This document shows positions 1-4,534 of a DNA stretch of 5,289 nucleotides, piece by piece. Origin of the DNA: Lentzea sp. (GTDB lineage Bacteria; Actinomycetota; Actinomycetes; Mycobacteriales; Pseudonocardiaceae). The DNA lies in assembly GCA_030146905.1 (NCBI GenBank), contig JASLAV010000599.1:1-5289 (forward strand). Direction: 5' to 3'. The notes below the pieces were generated by a model. That model ran no database searches, was not told the origin of the DNA, and saw only the letters and a program-made list of their open reading frames with translations. Made by a program: the position numbers and the translations under genes. The stretch's first letter is position 1, and every line of letters begins with the position of its first letter.

Positions 1-189
1 GCCCACGAGCCGCCAGCCGCCGCCCCTGCCCTGTGTGGAGTACACGGGCACCCCGGCTATGGCCAGGGCATCGAAGTCACGGCGGGCGGTGCGCTCGGAC
101 ACCTCCAGCTCCCGGGCGACGTCCGCTGCTGTCAGCTGCTCACGCTGTTGCAGCAGCAGGAGGATGGCCATCAGCCGGTCGGCTCGCAC
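1..189 (-). CDS. WYL/YafY-type HTH transcriptional regulator, N-terminal part (cut by window edge)
   Basis: Only the first 63 codons are present; the rest lies left of position 1. The translation begins VRADRLMAILLLLQQREQLT and continues through a winged helix-turn-helix with DVARELEVSERTARRDFDAL at about residues 23-42 and a glycine-rich wing ending GRGGGWRLVG. This is the DeoR/HTH_11-type DNA-binding domain found at the start of actinobacterial YafY proteins, which normally carry a C-terminal WYL ligand-sensing domain; that domain is not visible, so its presence is inferred. The GTG at 189-187 was chosen because GGGAG lies 10 nt upstream and an in-frame stop lies shortly before it. It is divergent from the epoxide hydrolase at 316, so it probably controls that gene, itself, or both. 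Confidence 0.88.
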   Translation of the reverse strand, partial: MRADRLMAILLLLQQREQLTAADVARELEVSERTARRDFDALAIAGVPVYSTQGRGGGWRLVG

Positions 190-213
190 ACCGCCAACAC
201 TCCCACAGGAAAC

Positions 214-260
214 CGGTCATGGGGTGGCCTGTTTCGGTCGGCACGATGGCGACATGACCG
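214..260. promoter_or_regulatory. Candidate operator: 8-bp inverted repeat between the divergent regulator and hydrolase
   Basis: CGGTCATG at 214-221 is repeated exactly in inverted form as CATGACCG at 253-260, 39 bp apart start to start. The pair lies in the 126-bp gap between the regulator start at 189 and the hydrolase start at 316, where a divergent regulator would be expected to bind. No convincing -10/-35 pair was recognised, so calling it an operator is inference. Confidence 0.4.
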
Positions 261-267
261 CATCGGC

Positions 268-284
268 CGTCGGCTGCGCCGACG
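268..284 (+). promoter_or_regulatory. Short perfect hairpin in the hydrolase leader
   Basis: CGTCGGC and GCCGACG form a perfect 7-bp stem around a 3-nt loop, ending 31 nt before the hydrolase ATG and about 20 nt before its ribosome binding site. It could be a leader hairpin or a second protein-binding palindrome. There is no T-run, so it is not a typical terminator. Confidence 0.3.
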
Positions 285-315
285 CTGACGCCCCAAAGGA
301 CAGAGAGGAAATGCG

Positions 316-1260
316 ATGTTCAATCCGACCGACTTTCCCGAACCCACCCTTGTCTCCGTCAACGGTGTGGAACTCGAGGTCTTCGAAGCGGGCCGGGAGA
401 ACGCAGGAAAGCCCATCGTGCTCTGTCACGGCTGGCCGGAGCATGCCTTTTCCTGGCGCCGCCAAGTGCCGGCCCTGGCCGCGGCGGGCTACCACGTCAT
501 CGTTCCGAACCAGCGGGGCTACGGCAACTCGTCCAGTCCGACCGAAGTGACGGACTACGACATCGAGCACCTGTCGGGTGACCTCGTCGCACTCCTCGAT
601 CACTACGGCTACGAGGACGCCACCTTCGTCGGCCATGACTGGGGCGCATTCGTCGTCTGGGGCCTGACCCTGCTGTACCCGAACCGGGTGAACAGCGTGG
701 TAGCGCTGAGCCTGCCTTACCAAGAGCGCGGAGAGATGCCCTGGATCGAGTTCATGGAGGCCGCGCTCGGCGCCGACTTCTACTTCGTCCACTTCAACCG
801 GCAGCCGGGCGTCGCAGACGCCGTGCTCGACGAGCACACGGCCCAGTTCCTGCGCAACACGTTCCGGAAGAACGAGCCCCCGAAACCGCCTCAGCCAGGT
901 ATGGCGATGATCGATCTCGCCAGGGCGGAGACGCCCCTCGGCGAGCCCGTCATGAGCGACAGCGAACTGGCCGTCTTCGTCTCCGCCTTCGAGTCGACAG
1001 GCTTCACGAGCAGTATCAACTGGTATCGGAACCTCGACCGCAACTGGCGTCTGCTGGCCGACGTGGACCCGGTCATCCGACAGCCCGCACTCATGATCTA
1101 CGGCGACCGTGACGCGGTCCTGAGGTCTGAACGACTGACGGAGTTCGTGCCCAACGTGGAAGTGGCCGGCCTGGACTGCGGTCACTGGATCCAGCAGGAA
1201 AAGCCGGACGAGACGAACCAGGCGATCCTGAAGTGGCTGGACCAGCGGGCTGCCGTCTGA
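316..1260 (+). CDS. Alpha/beta hydrolase, epoxide hydrolase family
   Basis: This 314-residue protein is a typical length for a soluble epoxide hydrolase, which opens epoxides to vicinal diols through an enzyme-ester intermediate. No signal peptide is seen, so it should be cytosolic. Visible motifs are the oxyanion-hole HGWP (residues 38-41), RGYG (67-70), the nucleophile elbow GHDWGA with Asp108, a cap domain of about residues 130-245 with NWYR (Tyr237, a likely epoxide-activating tyrosine; Tyr156 may be the second), the acid Asp266 in YGDRD, and the catalytic His290 in CGHW. Asp rather than Ser at the nucleophile argues for epoxide hydrolase or haloalkane dehalogenase over esterase, and the NWYR tyrosine favours epoxide hydrolase. 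AGAGGA lies 6 nt before the ATG. The substrate cannot be told. The stop codon lies in the left terminal repeat of the following IS remnant, so the last few residues (after KWLDQ) may have been altered by the insertion. Confidence 0.92.
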   Translation: MFNPTDFPEPTLVSVNGVELEVFEAGRENAGKPIVLCHGWPEHAFSWRRQVPALAAAGYHVIVPNQRGYGNSSSPTEVTDYDIEHLSGDLVALLDHYGYEDATFVGHDWGAFVVWGLTLLYPNRVNSVVALSLPYQERGEMPWIEFMEAALGADFYFVHFNRQPGVADAVLDEHTAQFLRNTFRKNEPPKPPQPGMAMIDLARAETPLGEPVMSDSELAVFVSAFESTGFTSSINWYRNLDRNWRLLADVDPVIRQPALMIYGDRDAVLRSERLTEFVPNVEVAGLDCGHWIQQEKPDETNQAILKWLDQRAAV

Positions 1261-1278
1261 GGCGTGTCCGGTAAGTGG
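1257..1278. repeat. Left terminal inverted repeat of the IS remnant
   Basis: It begins CTGAGGCGTGT and continues CGG, AAGT; 19 of 22 positions match the reverse complement of 1728-1749, with the outer 11 bp identical. The hydrolase stop TGA (1258-1260) lies inside it. Confidence 0.72.
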
Positions 1279-1282
1279 GCCA

Positions 1283-1613
1283 GAGCCATTCCTTGATCGC
1301 TGTGATGGTGGCGGTCGCTTGGTAGCGCACGGCGCGCTTGTAATGGCGGGTGGCCATGCCGCGGTTGCGTTTGAGCAGGTAGGCACAGTTCGCCTTCCCC
1401 GCGCATGCCTTGTCGGCCAGGACCTGGTCCGGGTGGGACCGTGGCCTGCCCAGGGCATGATCGTCCGGCTCGTCGTCGACCCCACCCGGCGGCTCCTGCT
1501 GCGAGCCGCCGGCGGAACAACCGGCACAACGTCTGCCACGGCGCACACACCGCAGGCAGCACCGCGGCCAGAACCGCCCACTGCGCGTCACTGAGGTCAT
1601 GCCACCTCGTTAC
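1283..1613 (-). pseudogene. IS5-family transposase, internally deleted and frameshifted
   Basis: Separate pieces match the familiar Streptomyces IS5-type transposase in the right order. HDLSDAQWAVLAAVLP (about 1603-1556) is the N-terminus. PWQTLCRLFRR (about 1541-1509) is in the same frame, but the segment that should separate the two is missing. QQEPPGGVDDEPDDHALGR then appears in a different frame, joined directly to GRPRSHPDQVLADK, and finally GMATRHYKRAVRYQATATI runs on to IKEWL near 1283. The segments that normally hold the two catalytic Asp residues and the Glu before the RLK motif are absent, so the product would be inactive. The usual stop after EWL is also lost and the frame reads on through the left terminal repeat. 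The match to intact family members is from memory of the family, not from a search. Confidence 0.82.
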
Positions 1614-1628
1614 CGCCTCGCTGGCCAC

Positions 1629-1682
1629 GAGGTCTCCAGCACTCAGGTTTGCTTGGTCGCCAACCCACTTACCGGAGACCTC
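1629..1682. repeat. Subterminal inverted repeat inside the right end of the IS remnant
   Basis: GAGGTCTCC at 1629-1637 is repeated exactly in inverted form at 1674-1682, 36 bp apart. In addition 1664-1676 is the exact reverse complement of 1267-1279, a 13-bp inner copy of the terminal-repeat core (TCCGGTAAGTGGG on the left). The right end thus carries two repeat copies about 63 bp apart, which may be nested transposase-binding sites or a trace of rearrangement. Confidence 0.5.
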
Positions 1683-1727
1683 ACTACTTTCGATCATCGC
1701 CACACCGACGAACAGCCAGCAGCACAA

Positions 1728-1749
1728 CGACTTGCCGAACACGCCTCAG
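1728..1749. repeat. Right terminal inverted repeat of the IS remnant
   Basis: It ends ACACGCCTCAG at 1739-1749, the exact reverse complement of the left end at 1257-1267. The three mismatches all lie in the inner half. The SDR stop codon (1748-1746, minus strand) lies inside it. Confidence 0.68.
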
Positions 1750-2594
1750 CTCAGCTTCATCCGCCTGCGCAGCATGCGATCGAGAAGCCGGTCGGGAACG
1801 ATCCGGGTGAGCGGGACCATCGCGGCGGCGTCACGGCCCACCGTGTACCGGGTGCGCGGCTTTCGCCCGGTGACGGCTCGCGAGATCACCGCGGCGACGC
1901 GCTCGGGTTCGACACCGTCCCTGGCGAAGGCTTCGACCTGTTCCAGGAACGCGTTCACCAGCTTGTCGTAGCGGCCGTGCTGGTCAGGCGTCATGGCTTC
2001 CGACAGCCGGGTGGCGGTGGCGATCCCGCTCTCGGTCATGTTCGTGCGGACAGCGCCGGGAGTGATGACCACGACCTCGACCCCGAACTCCGCCACCTCA
2101 CGGCGCAGGGCGTCGCTGACCGCCTCCATGGCGAACTTCGCGGCGGCATAGGGACCGAAGCCCGGCATGGCGACCCGGCCGGCGACCGAACCGATGTTGA
2201 TGACGCGGCCACCACTGCCGAGGAGTGCCGGCAGCACCGCCTGGGTCACCGCGATCTGCCCGAAGAGGCTGACGTCGAACTGTCGCCGCCACTCTTCGAG
2301 GTTCAGCGTCTCCACCGGTGCGTTGACCGCGATGCCGGCGTTGTTGACCACCGCTCGCAATCGCCGCCCGCCGCGGTCGTCGGCCACTCGCCGGGCCAAC
2401 GCGGACACGTGGACCTCGTCGGTGATGTCGAGGATGAGCGGCTCGATGTTGCCGGTGGCCAGGCGTTCGGCATCCTGCTGGCGGCGCACACCCGCGAGGA
2501 CGTGGAAGCCGTCGGCGGCCAGTCGCTTCGCCGCGGCCCGGCCGATGCCCGTCGAAGCACCGGTCACCACCACGAGTTCGGAGGTCGTCGTCAC
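1746..2594 (-). CDS. Short-chain dehydrogenase/reductase (SDR), NAD(P)-dependent
   Basis: This 282-residue classical-type SDR should interconvert alcohols and ketones or aldehydes using NAD(P)H in the cytosol. Visible features are the Rossmann motif TGASTGIG (residues 11-18), NNAG (84-87), catalytic Ser136 in IGSVAG, YAAAK with Tyr149 and Lys153, and PG at 179-180 before the cofactor-side threonine region. Arg37-Arg38 after the second strand suggest a preference for NADP(H), which is inference. The usual Asn in the strand after NNAG is Ser109 (FDVSLFG). The GTG at 2594 is chosen because GAGGAAG sits just upstream and the Rossmann strand starts seven residues in; an earlier in-frame ATG at 2741 would add a poor, unrelated N-terminus. 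It is divergent from the MmyB-like regulator at 2770, the probable controller. Its stop lies in the right repeat of the IS remnant. The substrate is unknown. Confidence 0.92.
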   Translation of the reverse strand: MTTTSELVVVTGASTGIGRAAAKRLAADGFHVLAGVRRQQDAERLATGNIEPLILDITDEVHVSALARRVADDRGGRRLRAVVNNAGIAVNAPVETLNLEEWRRQFDVSLFGQIAVTQAVLPALLGSGGRVINIGSVAGRVAMPGFGPYAAAKFAMEAVSDALRREVAEFGVEVVVITPGAVRTNMTESGIATATRLSEAMTPDQHGRYDKLVNAFLEQVEAFARDGVEPERVAAVISRAVTGRKPRTRYTVGRDAAAMVPLTRIVPDRLLDRMLRRRMKLS

Positions 2595-2668
2595 TTGGCT
2601 TCCTCTACGAACACGGGCTGTGCCCCATCGGTATCGGCCATGTGGCCGGCGAAGTTCAGTCGGTACAT
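2591..2668 (-). CDS. Possible 25-codon leader ORF overlapping the SDR start
   Basis: The minus strand between the palindromes and the SDR can be read as MYRLNFAGHMADTDGAQPVF followed by VEEAK and a TGA. That stop overlaps the SDR start as GTGA, a common arrangement for translational coupling, and the SDR ribosome binding site lies within its last codons. G/C use at third positions is high. Against it are the lack of a clear ribosome binding site before the ATG, the very short length, and no family that I recognise. It may be a coupled leader peptide, a remnant of a lost gene, or chance. Confidence 0.25.
   Translation of the reverse strand: MYRLNFAGHMADTDGAQPVFVEEAK
2635..2648. promoter_or_regulatory. 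Palindrome in the SDR/MmyB intergenic region (SDR-proximal)
   Basis: CGGCCA and TGGCCG form perfect 6-bp arms around a 2-bp centre, about 40 bp upstream of the SDR start. It is GC-rich and short, so chance is possible; it is the weakest of the three palindromes in this gap. Confidence 0.25.
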
Positions 2669-2678
2669 GTCGTCCAAG

Positions 2679-2698
2679 GTCCACTGTGGCAAGTGGAC
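2679..2698. promoter_or_regulatory. Candidate operator: 7-bp-arm palindrome between SDR and MmyB-like regulator
   Basis: GTCCACT and AGTGGAC form perfect 7-bp arms around a 6-bp spacer in the 175-bp divergent gap. On the minus strand it contains TTGCCA (2692-2687), close to a -35 hexamer for the SDR, although no good -10 follows at the usual distance. Binding by the divergent regulator is inferred from position. Confidence 0.45.
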
Positions 2699-2714
2699 GC
2701 GACAGCCACGGATC

Positions 2715-2739
2715 GTCCTGGTACAGCCAGTACCACGAC
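2715..2739. promoter_or_regulatory. Candidate operator: extended palindrome near the MmyB-like regulator start
   Basis: TGGTAC (2719-2724) and GTACCA (2730-2735) are perfect inverted arms around AGCCA. Past one mismatch the symmetry goes on with GTC on the left and GAC on the right, giving 9 of 10 paired positions per arm. Its right edge is 30 bp before the regulator ATG, a position suited to autoregulation. Confidence 0.48.
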
Positions 2740-2769
2740 ATGGTCCGAGCGGCGCGGGAGACTTGGGGG

Positions 2770-3606
2770 ATGAACGACCTCGGAATCGCGATTCGTGCCT
2801 GGCGGACCCGGCTTGATCCTCAGGCGGCCGGGCTCACGCACAACTCACCGAGGCGTGCTTCCGGGCTTCGGCGCGAGGAGCTGGCCGTCCTGGCGGGCAT
2901 CTCGATCGAGTACGTGATCCGGATCGAACAAGGCCGGGCCGCTACCCCGTCGGCGCAGGTCTGCCTCGCGCTGGCACGCGCGCTGCAGCTGTCGGACGAG
3001 GAGCGGGCCCATCTCATGCGGCTGGCCGGTCACAACTCGGATCCCAGCCGCATACCTCGGCTGATCCCGGGAAGCGTGTACCGGATCATGGACCAGCTGA
3101 CCGGGCACCCCCTGTCGGTCTACGACGCGACCTGGCAGCTGCTGCACTGGAACAGGCTGTTCGCGGCGACCTTCGGCGATCCCAGCGCGCTGCCCGTCGA
3201 ACACCGCAACATGCTGCTGCTCCAGTTCGAAGGTCCGGCAACTCGCGCGAGGTACACGCTGGAGGAGCGCTCCGCCTTCGAGAAGTCCCTGGTGGCGGAT
3301 CTGCGCACCACCACGAGCCGGTACCCGGACGACGAGGAGCTGAAGGCGTTGACAGCCCGGCTGGAACGGAGCGCGCGTTTTCGCAAGCTGTGGTCCCAGG
3401 GACTGGTGGCGGCGCACCAGAGCGGCCACAAAGTCGTCGAGCACCCGGAGGTCGGAGCTGTCGACCTGGACTCCGACACCCTCACCACGCAGGGCTCGAA
3501 CCTCTGGGTGGTCGTGTACACGCCTCGGCCGGGCACGGACGCGCGAAGCAAACTGGACCTCCTGGCGGCGATCGGTGTTCAGGAGCTTTCGCCACGAATC
3601 GGGTGA
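2770..3606 (+). CDS. XRE-family HTH regulator with MmyB-like ligand-binding domain
   Basis: This 278-residue regulator has an N-terminal XRE-type helix-turn-helix (about residues 33-75) carrying the family signature GLRREELAVLAGIS followed by YVIRIEQGR, and a C-terminal region (about 100-265) that fits the MmyB-like ligand-binding domain, including YDATWQLLHWNRLFAATFG at 118-136. Members of that family are thought to bind a fatty-acid-like ligand in a PAS-like fold and are often encoded divergently from SDR genes, which is the arrangement here. It is therefore the likely local regulator of the SDR, probably acting at the palindromes in the gap. The ATG at 2770 has GGGAG nine nt upstream; an in-frame ATG at 2740 would add ten residues but lies by the palindrome and has no better ribosome binding site. 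Length and architecture look intact. Confidence 0.92.
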   Translation: MNDLGIAIRAWRTRLDPQAAGLTHNSPRRASGLRREELAVLAGISIEYVIRIEQGRAATPSAQVCLALARALQLSDEERAHLMRLAGHNSDPSRIPRLIPGSVYRIMDQLTGHPLSVYDATWQLLHWNRLFAATFGDPSALPVEHRNMLLLQFEGPATRARYTLEERSAFEKSLVADLRTTTSRYPDDEELKALTARLERSARFRKLWSQGLVAAHQSGHKVVEHPEVGAVDLDSDTLTTQGSNLWVVVYTPRPGTDARSKLDLLAAIGVQELSPRIG

Positions 3607-3611
3607 AGCTG

Positions 3612-3641
3612 TTCTGCAATCCGCCGGGGATGGTGTAGTCT
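3612..3641 (+). promoter_or_regulatory. Candidate promoter for the cold-shock gene
   Basis: TAGTCT at 3636-3641 resembles an actinobacterial -10 hexamer (TANNNT). A weak -35-like TTCTGC lies 18 bp upstream at 3612-3617. If used, transcription would start near 3648 and give a 5' leader of roughly 140 nt containing both hairpins described below. The -35 match is poor, so this is tentative. Confidence 0.35.
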
Positions 3642-3673
3642 GGTGTCATCAGTCATGGTTCCGAATTACCGGT

Positions 3674-3702
3674 CGCCCGTGATCACAGGTCACGGGCGTT
3701 TT
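3674..3702 (+). terminator. Hairpin with T-run before the cold-shock gene: terminator or leader attenuator
   Basis: CGCCCGTGA (3674-3682) pairs perfectly with TCACGGGCG (3690-3698) around a 7-nt loop and is followed at once by TTTT. The shape is that of an intrinsic terminator. It lies 67 bp past the MmyB-like gene stop, so it may simply end that transcript. If the candidate promoter at 3612-3641 is real, it instead sits in the csp leader and could work as an attenuator or temperature-responsive structure. Confidence 0.6.
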
Positions 3703-3741
3703 GCTGTTCGGTGTCTTCGCGAACCACGACCGACAACATCC

Positions 3742-3764
3742 GGCCCCCGCGCGGTGCGGGAGCC
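3742..3764 (+). promoter_or_regulatory. Second hairpin in the csp leader, next to the ribosome binding site
   Basis: GGCCCCCGC and GCGGGAGCC pair at 8 of 9 positions around a 5-nt loop. It ends 11 nt before the GGAGA ribosome binding site of the cold-shock gene. Long structured leaders are known for csp genes in other bacteria; a role here is inference. Confidence 0.38.
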
Positions 3765-3785
3765 ACCTCATGCTTGGAGAAAGAC

Positions 3786-3989
3786 ATGGCCACCGGAACC
3801 GTCAAGTGGTTCAACGCCGAAAAGGGCTTCGGCTTCATCGAACAGGACGGGGGCGGCGCAGACGTCTTCGCCCACTACTCGAACATCGCCGCTCAGGGCT
3901 TCCGTGAGCTCCAGGAAGGCCAGAAGGTCTCCTTCGACATCACGCAGGGCCAGAAGGGCCCGCAGGCGGAGAACATCGTTCCTGCCTAG
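3786..3989 (+). CDS. Cold-shock protein (CspA family)
   Basis: This 67-residue protein is a single cold-shock domain, a five-stranded beta-barrel that binds single-stranded RNA and DNA and acts as an RNA chaperone in the cytoplasm. It begins [18 protein letters not shown], with RNP1 KGFGFI at 13-18 and RNP2 VFAHY at 27-31, where VFVHF is usual, and ends AENIVPA as many actinobacterial copies do. The ATG at 3786 has GGAGA five nt upstream and gives the standard family length; an in-frame GTG at 3711 would add 25 residues translated from the leader hairpin and is rejected. It is monocistronic, with hairpins on both sides, and convergent with a small MerR-type gene, a pairing often seen in Streptomyces. 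Confidence 0.96.
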   Translation: MATGTVKWFNAEKGFGFIEQDGGGADVFAHYSNIAAQGFRELQEGQKVSFDITQGQKGPQAENIVPA

Positions 3990-3999
3990 TCCTGTCGCA

Positions 4000-4019
4000 G
4001 CCGCTGACCCGTCAGCGGC
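4000..4019 (+). terminator. First hairpin after the csp gene
   Basis: GCCGCTGA and TCAGCGGC form a perfect 8-bp stem around a 4-nt loop, 11 nt past the csp stop. No T-run follows, so it may stabilise the 3' end or assist the stronger hairpin downstream. Confidence 0.5.
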
Positions 4020-4037
4020 ACGCGCGGACCACACCAG

Positions 4038-4070
4038 AGCCCGGCCGGATGATTCATCCGGCCGGGCTTT
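4038..4070. terminator. Strong, probably bidirectional terminator between csp and the MerR-type gene
   Basis: Arms of 15 bp at 4038-4052 and 4054-4068 are perfect inverted repeats around a single T; in RNA the stem would be about 12-13 bp with a small loop. TT follows on the plus strand. It lies between two convergent genes, 3 nt past the MerR-type stop codon, and should serve both transcripts. Confidence 0.85.
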
Positions 4071-4073
4071 GGC

Positions 4074-4484
4074 TTACGTGGATGTTCCACCGCGGGCGTC
4101 TGTGGGGCGCACGCTTCGCAACGGTGGATATGGCTCGTCGGGTGTGTGTGGGATCGGCGCCTGGGTGTTGTGGCTTCTGGCTTCGTCGAGCTGGTCTTCC
4201 AGGGTGACGATGCGGCAGGCGGCGTCCAGGCCGATGCCCTCGTCGAGCAGAGTGCGCACGCGGGCGGCCAGGCGCAGCTGGTGGCGGGAGTACCGGCGAT
4301 GCCCGCCGGCGGAGCGCCGGGGCTCGATCAGCTTCTGCTCGTCGAGGCTGCGCAGGAAAGCCGCTGTGGTGCCGAGCATGTCCGCGGCCCGGCCCATGGT
4401 GTAGGCGGGGTAGTGGTCGTCGTCGAGGTTCTCGGCCGCGGTCTGCGGTTCGACGAGTTCCGGCCCGGATGTCTCTGGGGTCAT
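4074..4484 (-). CDS. Small MerR-type helix-turn-helix protein
   Basis: This 136-residue protein has an acidic N-terminal tail (about residues 1-24) and then a MerR-type winged HTH with YTMGRAADMLGTTAAFLRSL (28-47), the wing residues SAGGHRRYSRHQL (58-70), and a helix ending IVTLEDQLDEAR (92-103) that could form a dimer coiled coil. There is no effector domain and no metal-binding cysteine pattern; the last 33 residues are Pro-, Thr- and Arg-rich and probably disordered. The ATG at 4484 follows GGAGG with 4-nt spacing. Similar proteins are often found convergent with csp genes in Streptomyces, but their targets are not known to me. A GC-rich hairpin lies just upstream and may be its leader or its own binding site. 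Confidence 0.86.
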   Translation of the reverse strand: MTPETSGPELVEPQTAAENLDDDHYPAYTMGRAADMLGTTAAFLRSLDEQKLIEPRRSAGGHRRYSRHQLRLAARVRTLLDEGIGLDAACRIVTLEDQLDEARSHNTQAPIPHTPDEPYPPLRSVRPTDARGGTST

Positions 4485-4502
4485 CGCGCCTCCACATCAC
4501 GA

Positions 4503-4534
4503 GGGGCCCCGATGCGCAGTAGCACCGGGGCCCC
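4503..4534. promoter_or_regulatory. GC-rich hairpin / twin GGGGCCCC palindromes upstream of the MerR-type gene
   Basis: GGGGCCCCG (4503-4511) and CGGGGCCCC (4526-4534) are perfect inverted arms; after one mismatch TGC/GCA extends the stem to a 6-nt loop. Each arm also contains GGGGCCCC, itself an 8-bp palindrome, so the site can be read either as one hairpin or as two operator-like boxes 24 bp apart. It ends 18 bp before the ATG at 4484, partly where a leader would fold. No T-run follows on either strand, so a terminator is less likely. Confidence 0.5.

Larger units (their letters stand above)
1257..1749 (-). mobile_element. Degenerate IS5-family insertion sequence remnant
   Basis: This stretch of about 490 bp fills the space between two convergent genes. 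It contains broken pieces of an IS5-family transposase read on the minus strand, bounded by imperfect terminal inverted repeats. Intact Streptomyces elements of this kind are roughly 850-900 bp, so around 400 bp has been lost internally. It cannot move on its own because the parts that carry the DDE catalytic residues are missing, but its ends could in principle be used by a related transposase. No clear target-site duplication is visible. The exact outer limit is uncertain by about 4 bp at each end (1257 or 1261; 1745 or 1749). Confidence 0.82.

Noticed and set aside
217..1581. Long minus-strand open frame of 454 codons across the hydrolase
   Set aside because: It is antisense to a protein with intact catalytic motifs, has low-complexity Arg/Pro/Ala-rich sequence and runs through the IS remnant; a high-GC shadow frame.
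1257..1749. Target-site duplication at the ends of the IS remnant
   Set aside because: The bases at the two ends (CTGA and TCAG) are inverted, not direct, repeats, and nothing matching is seen outside them.
2595..2741. In-frame N-terminal extension of the SDR from an ATG at 2741
   Set aside because: It would place about 49 Arg-rich residues before the Rossmann motif and cover the palindromic intergenic region; GTG at 2594 has a good ribosome binding site.
1599..2816. Long plus-strand open frame of 405 codons opposite the SDR
   Set aside because: It is His/Arg/Asp-rich without recognisable motifs and antisense to a clear SDR.
2845..3444. Minus-strand open frame of 199 codons opposite the MmyB-like regulator
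   Set aside because: Shadow of a regulator with clear HTH and ligand-domain motifs.
3711..3785. GTG start that would extend the cold-shock protein by 25 residues
   Set aside because: The extension is not cold-shock-like, overlaps a leader hairpin and lacks a ribosome binding site, whereas the ATG at 3786 gives the standard 67 residues.
3643..4404. Plus-strand frame of 253 codons running through csp, the terminator and the MerR-type gene
   Set aside because: It crosses two well-supported genes and a strong terminator in the wrong frame and is Arg/Ser-rich.
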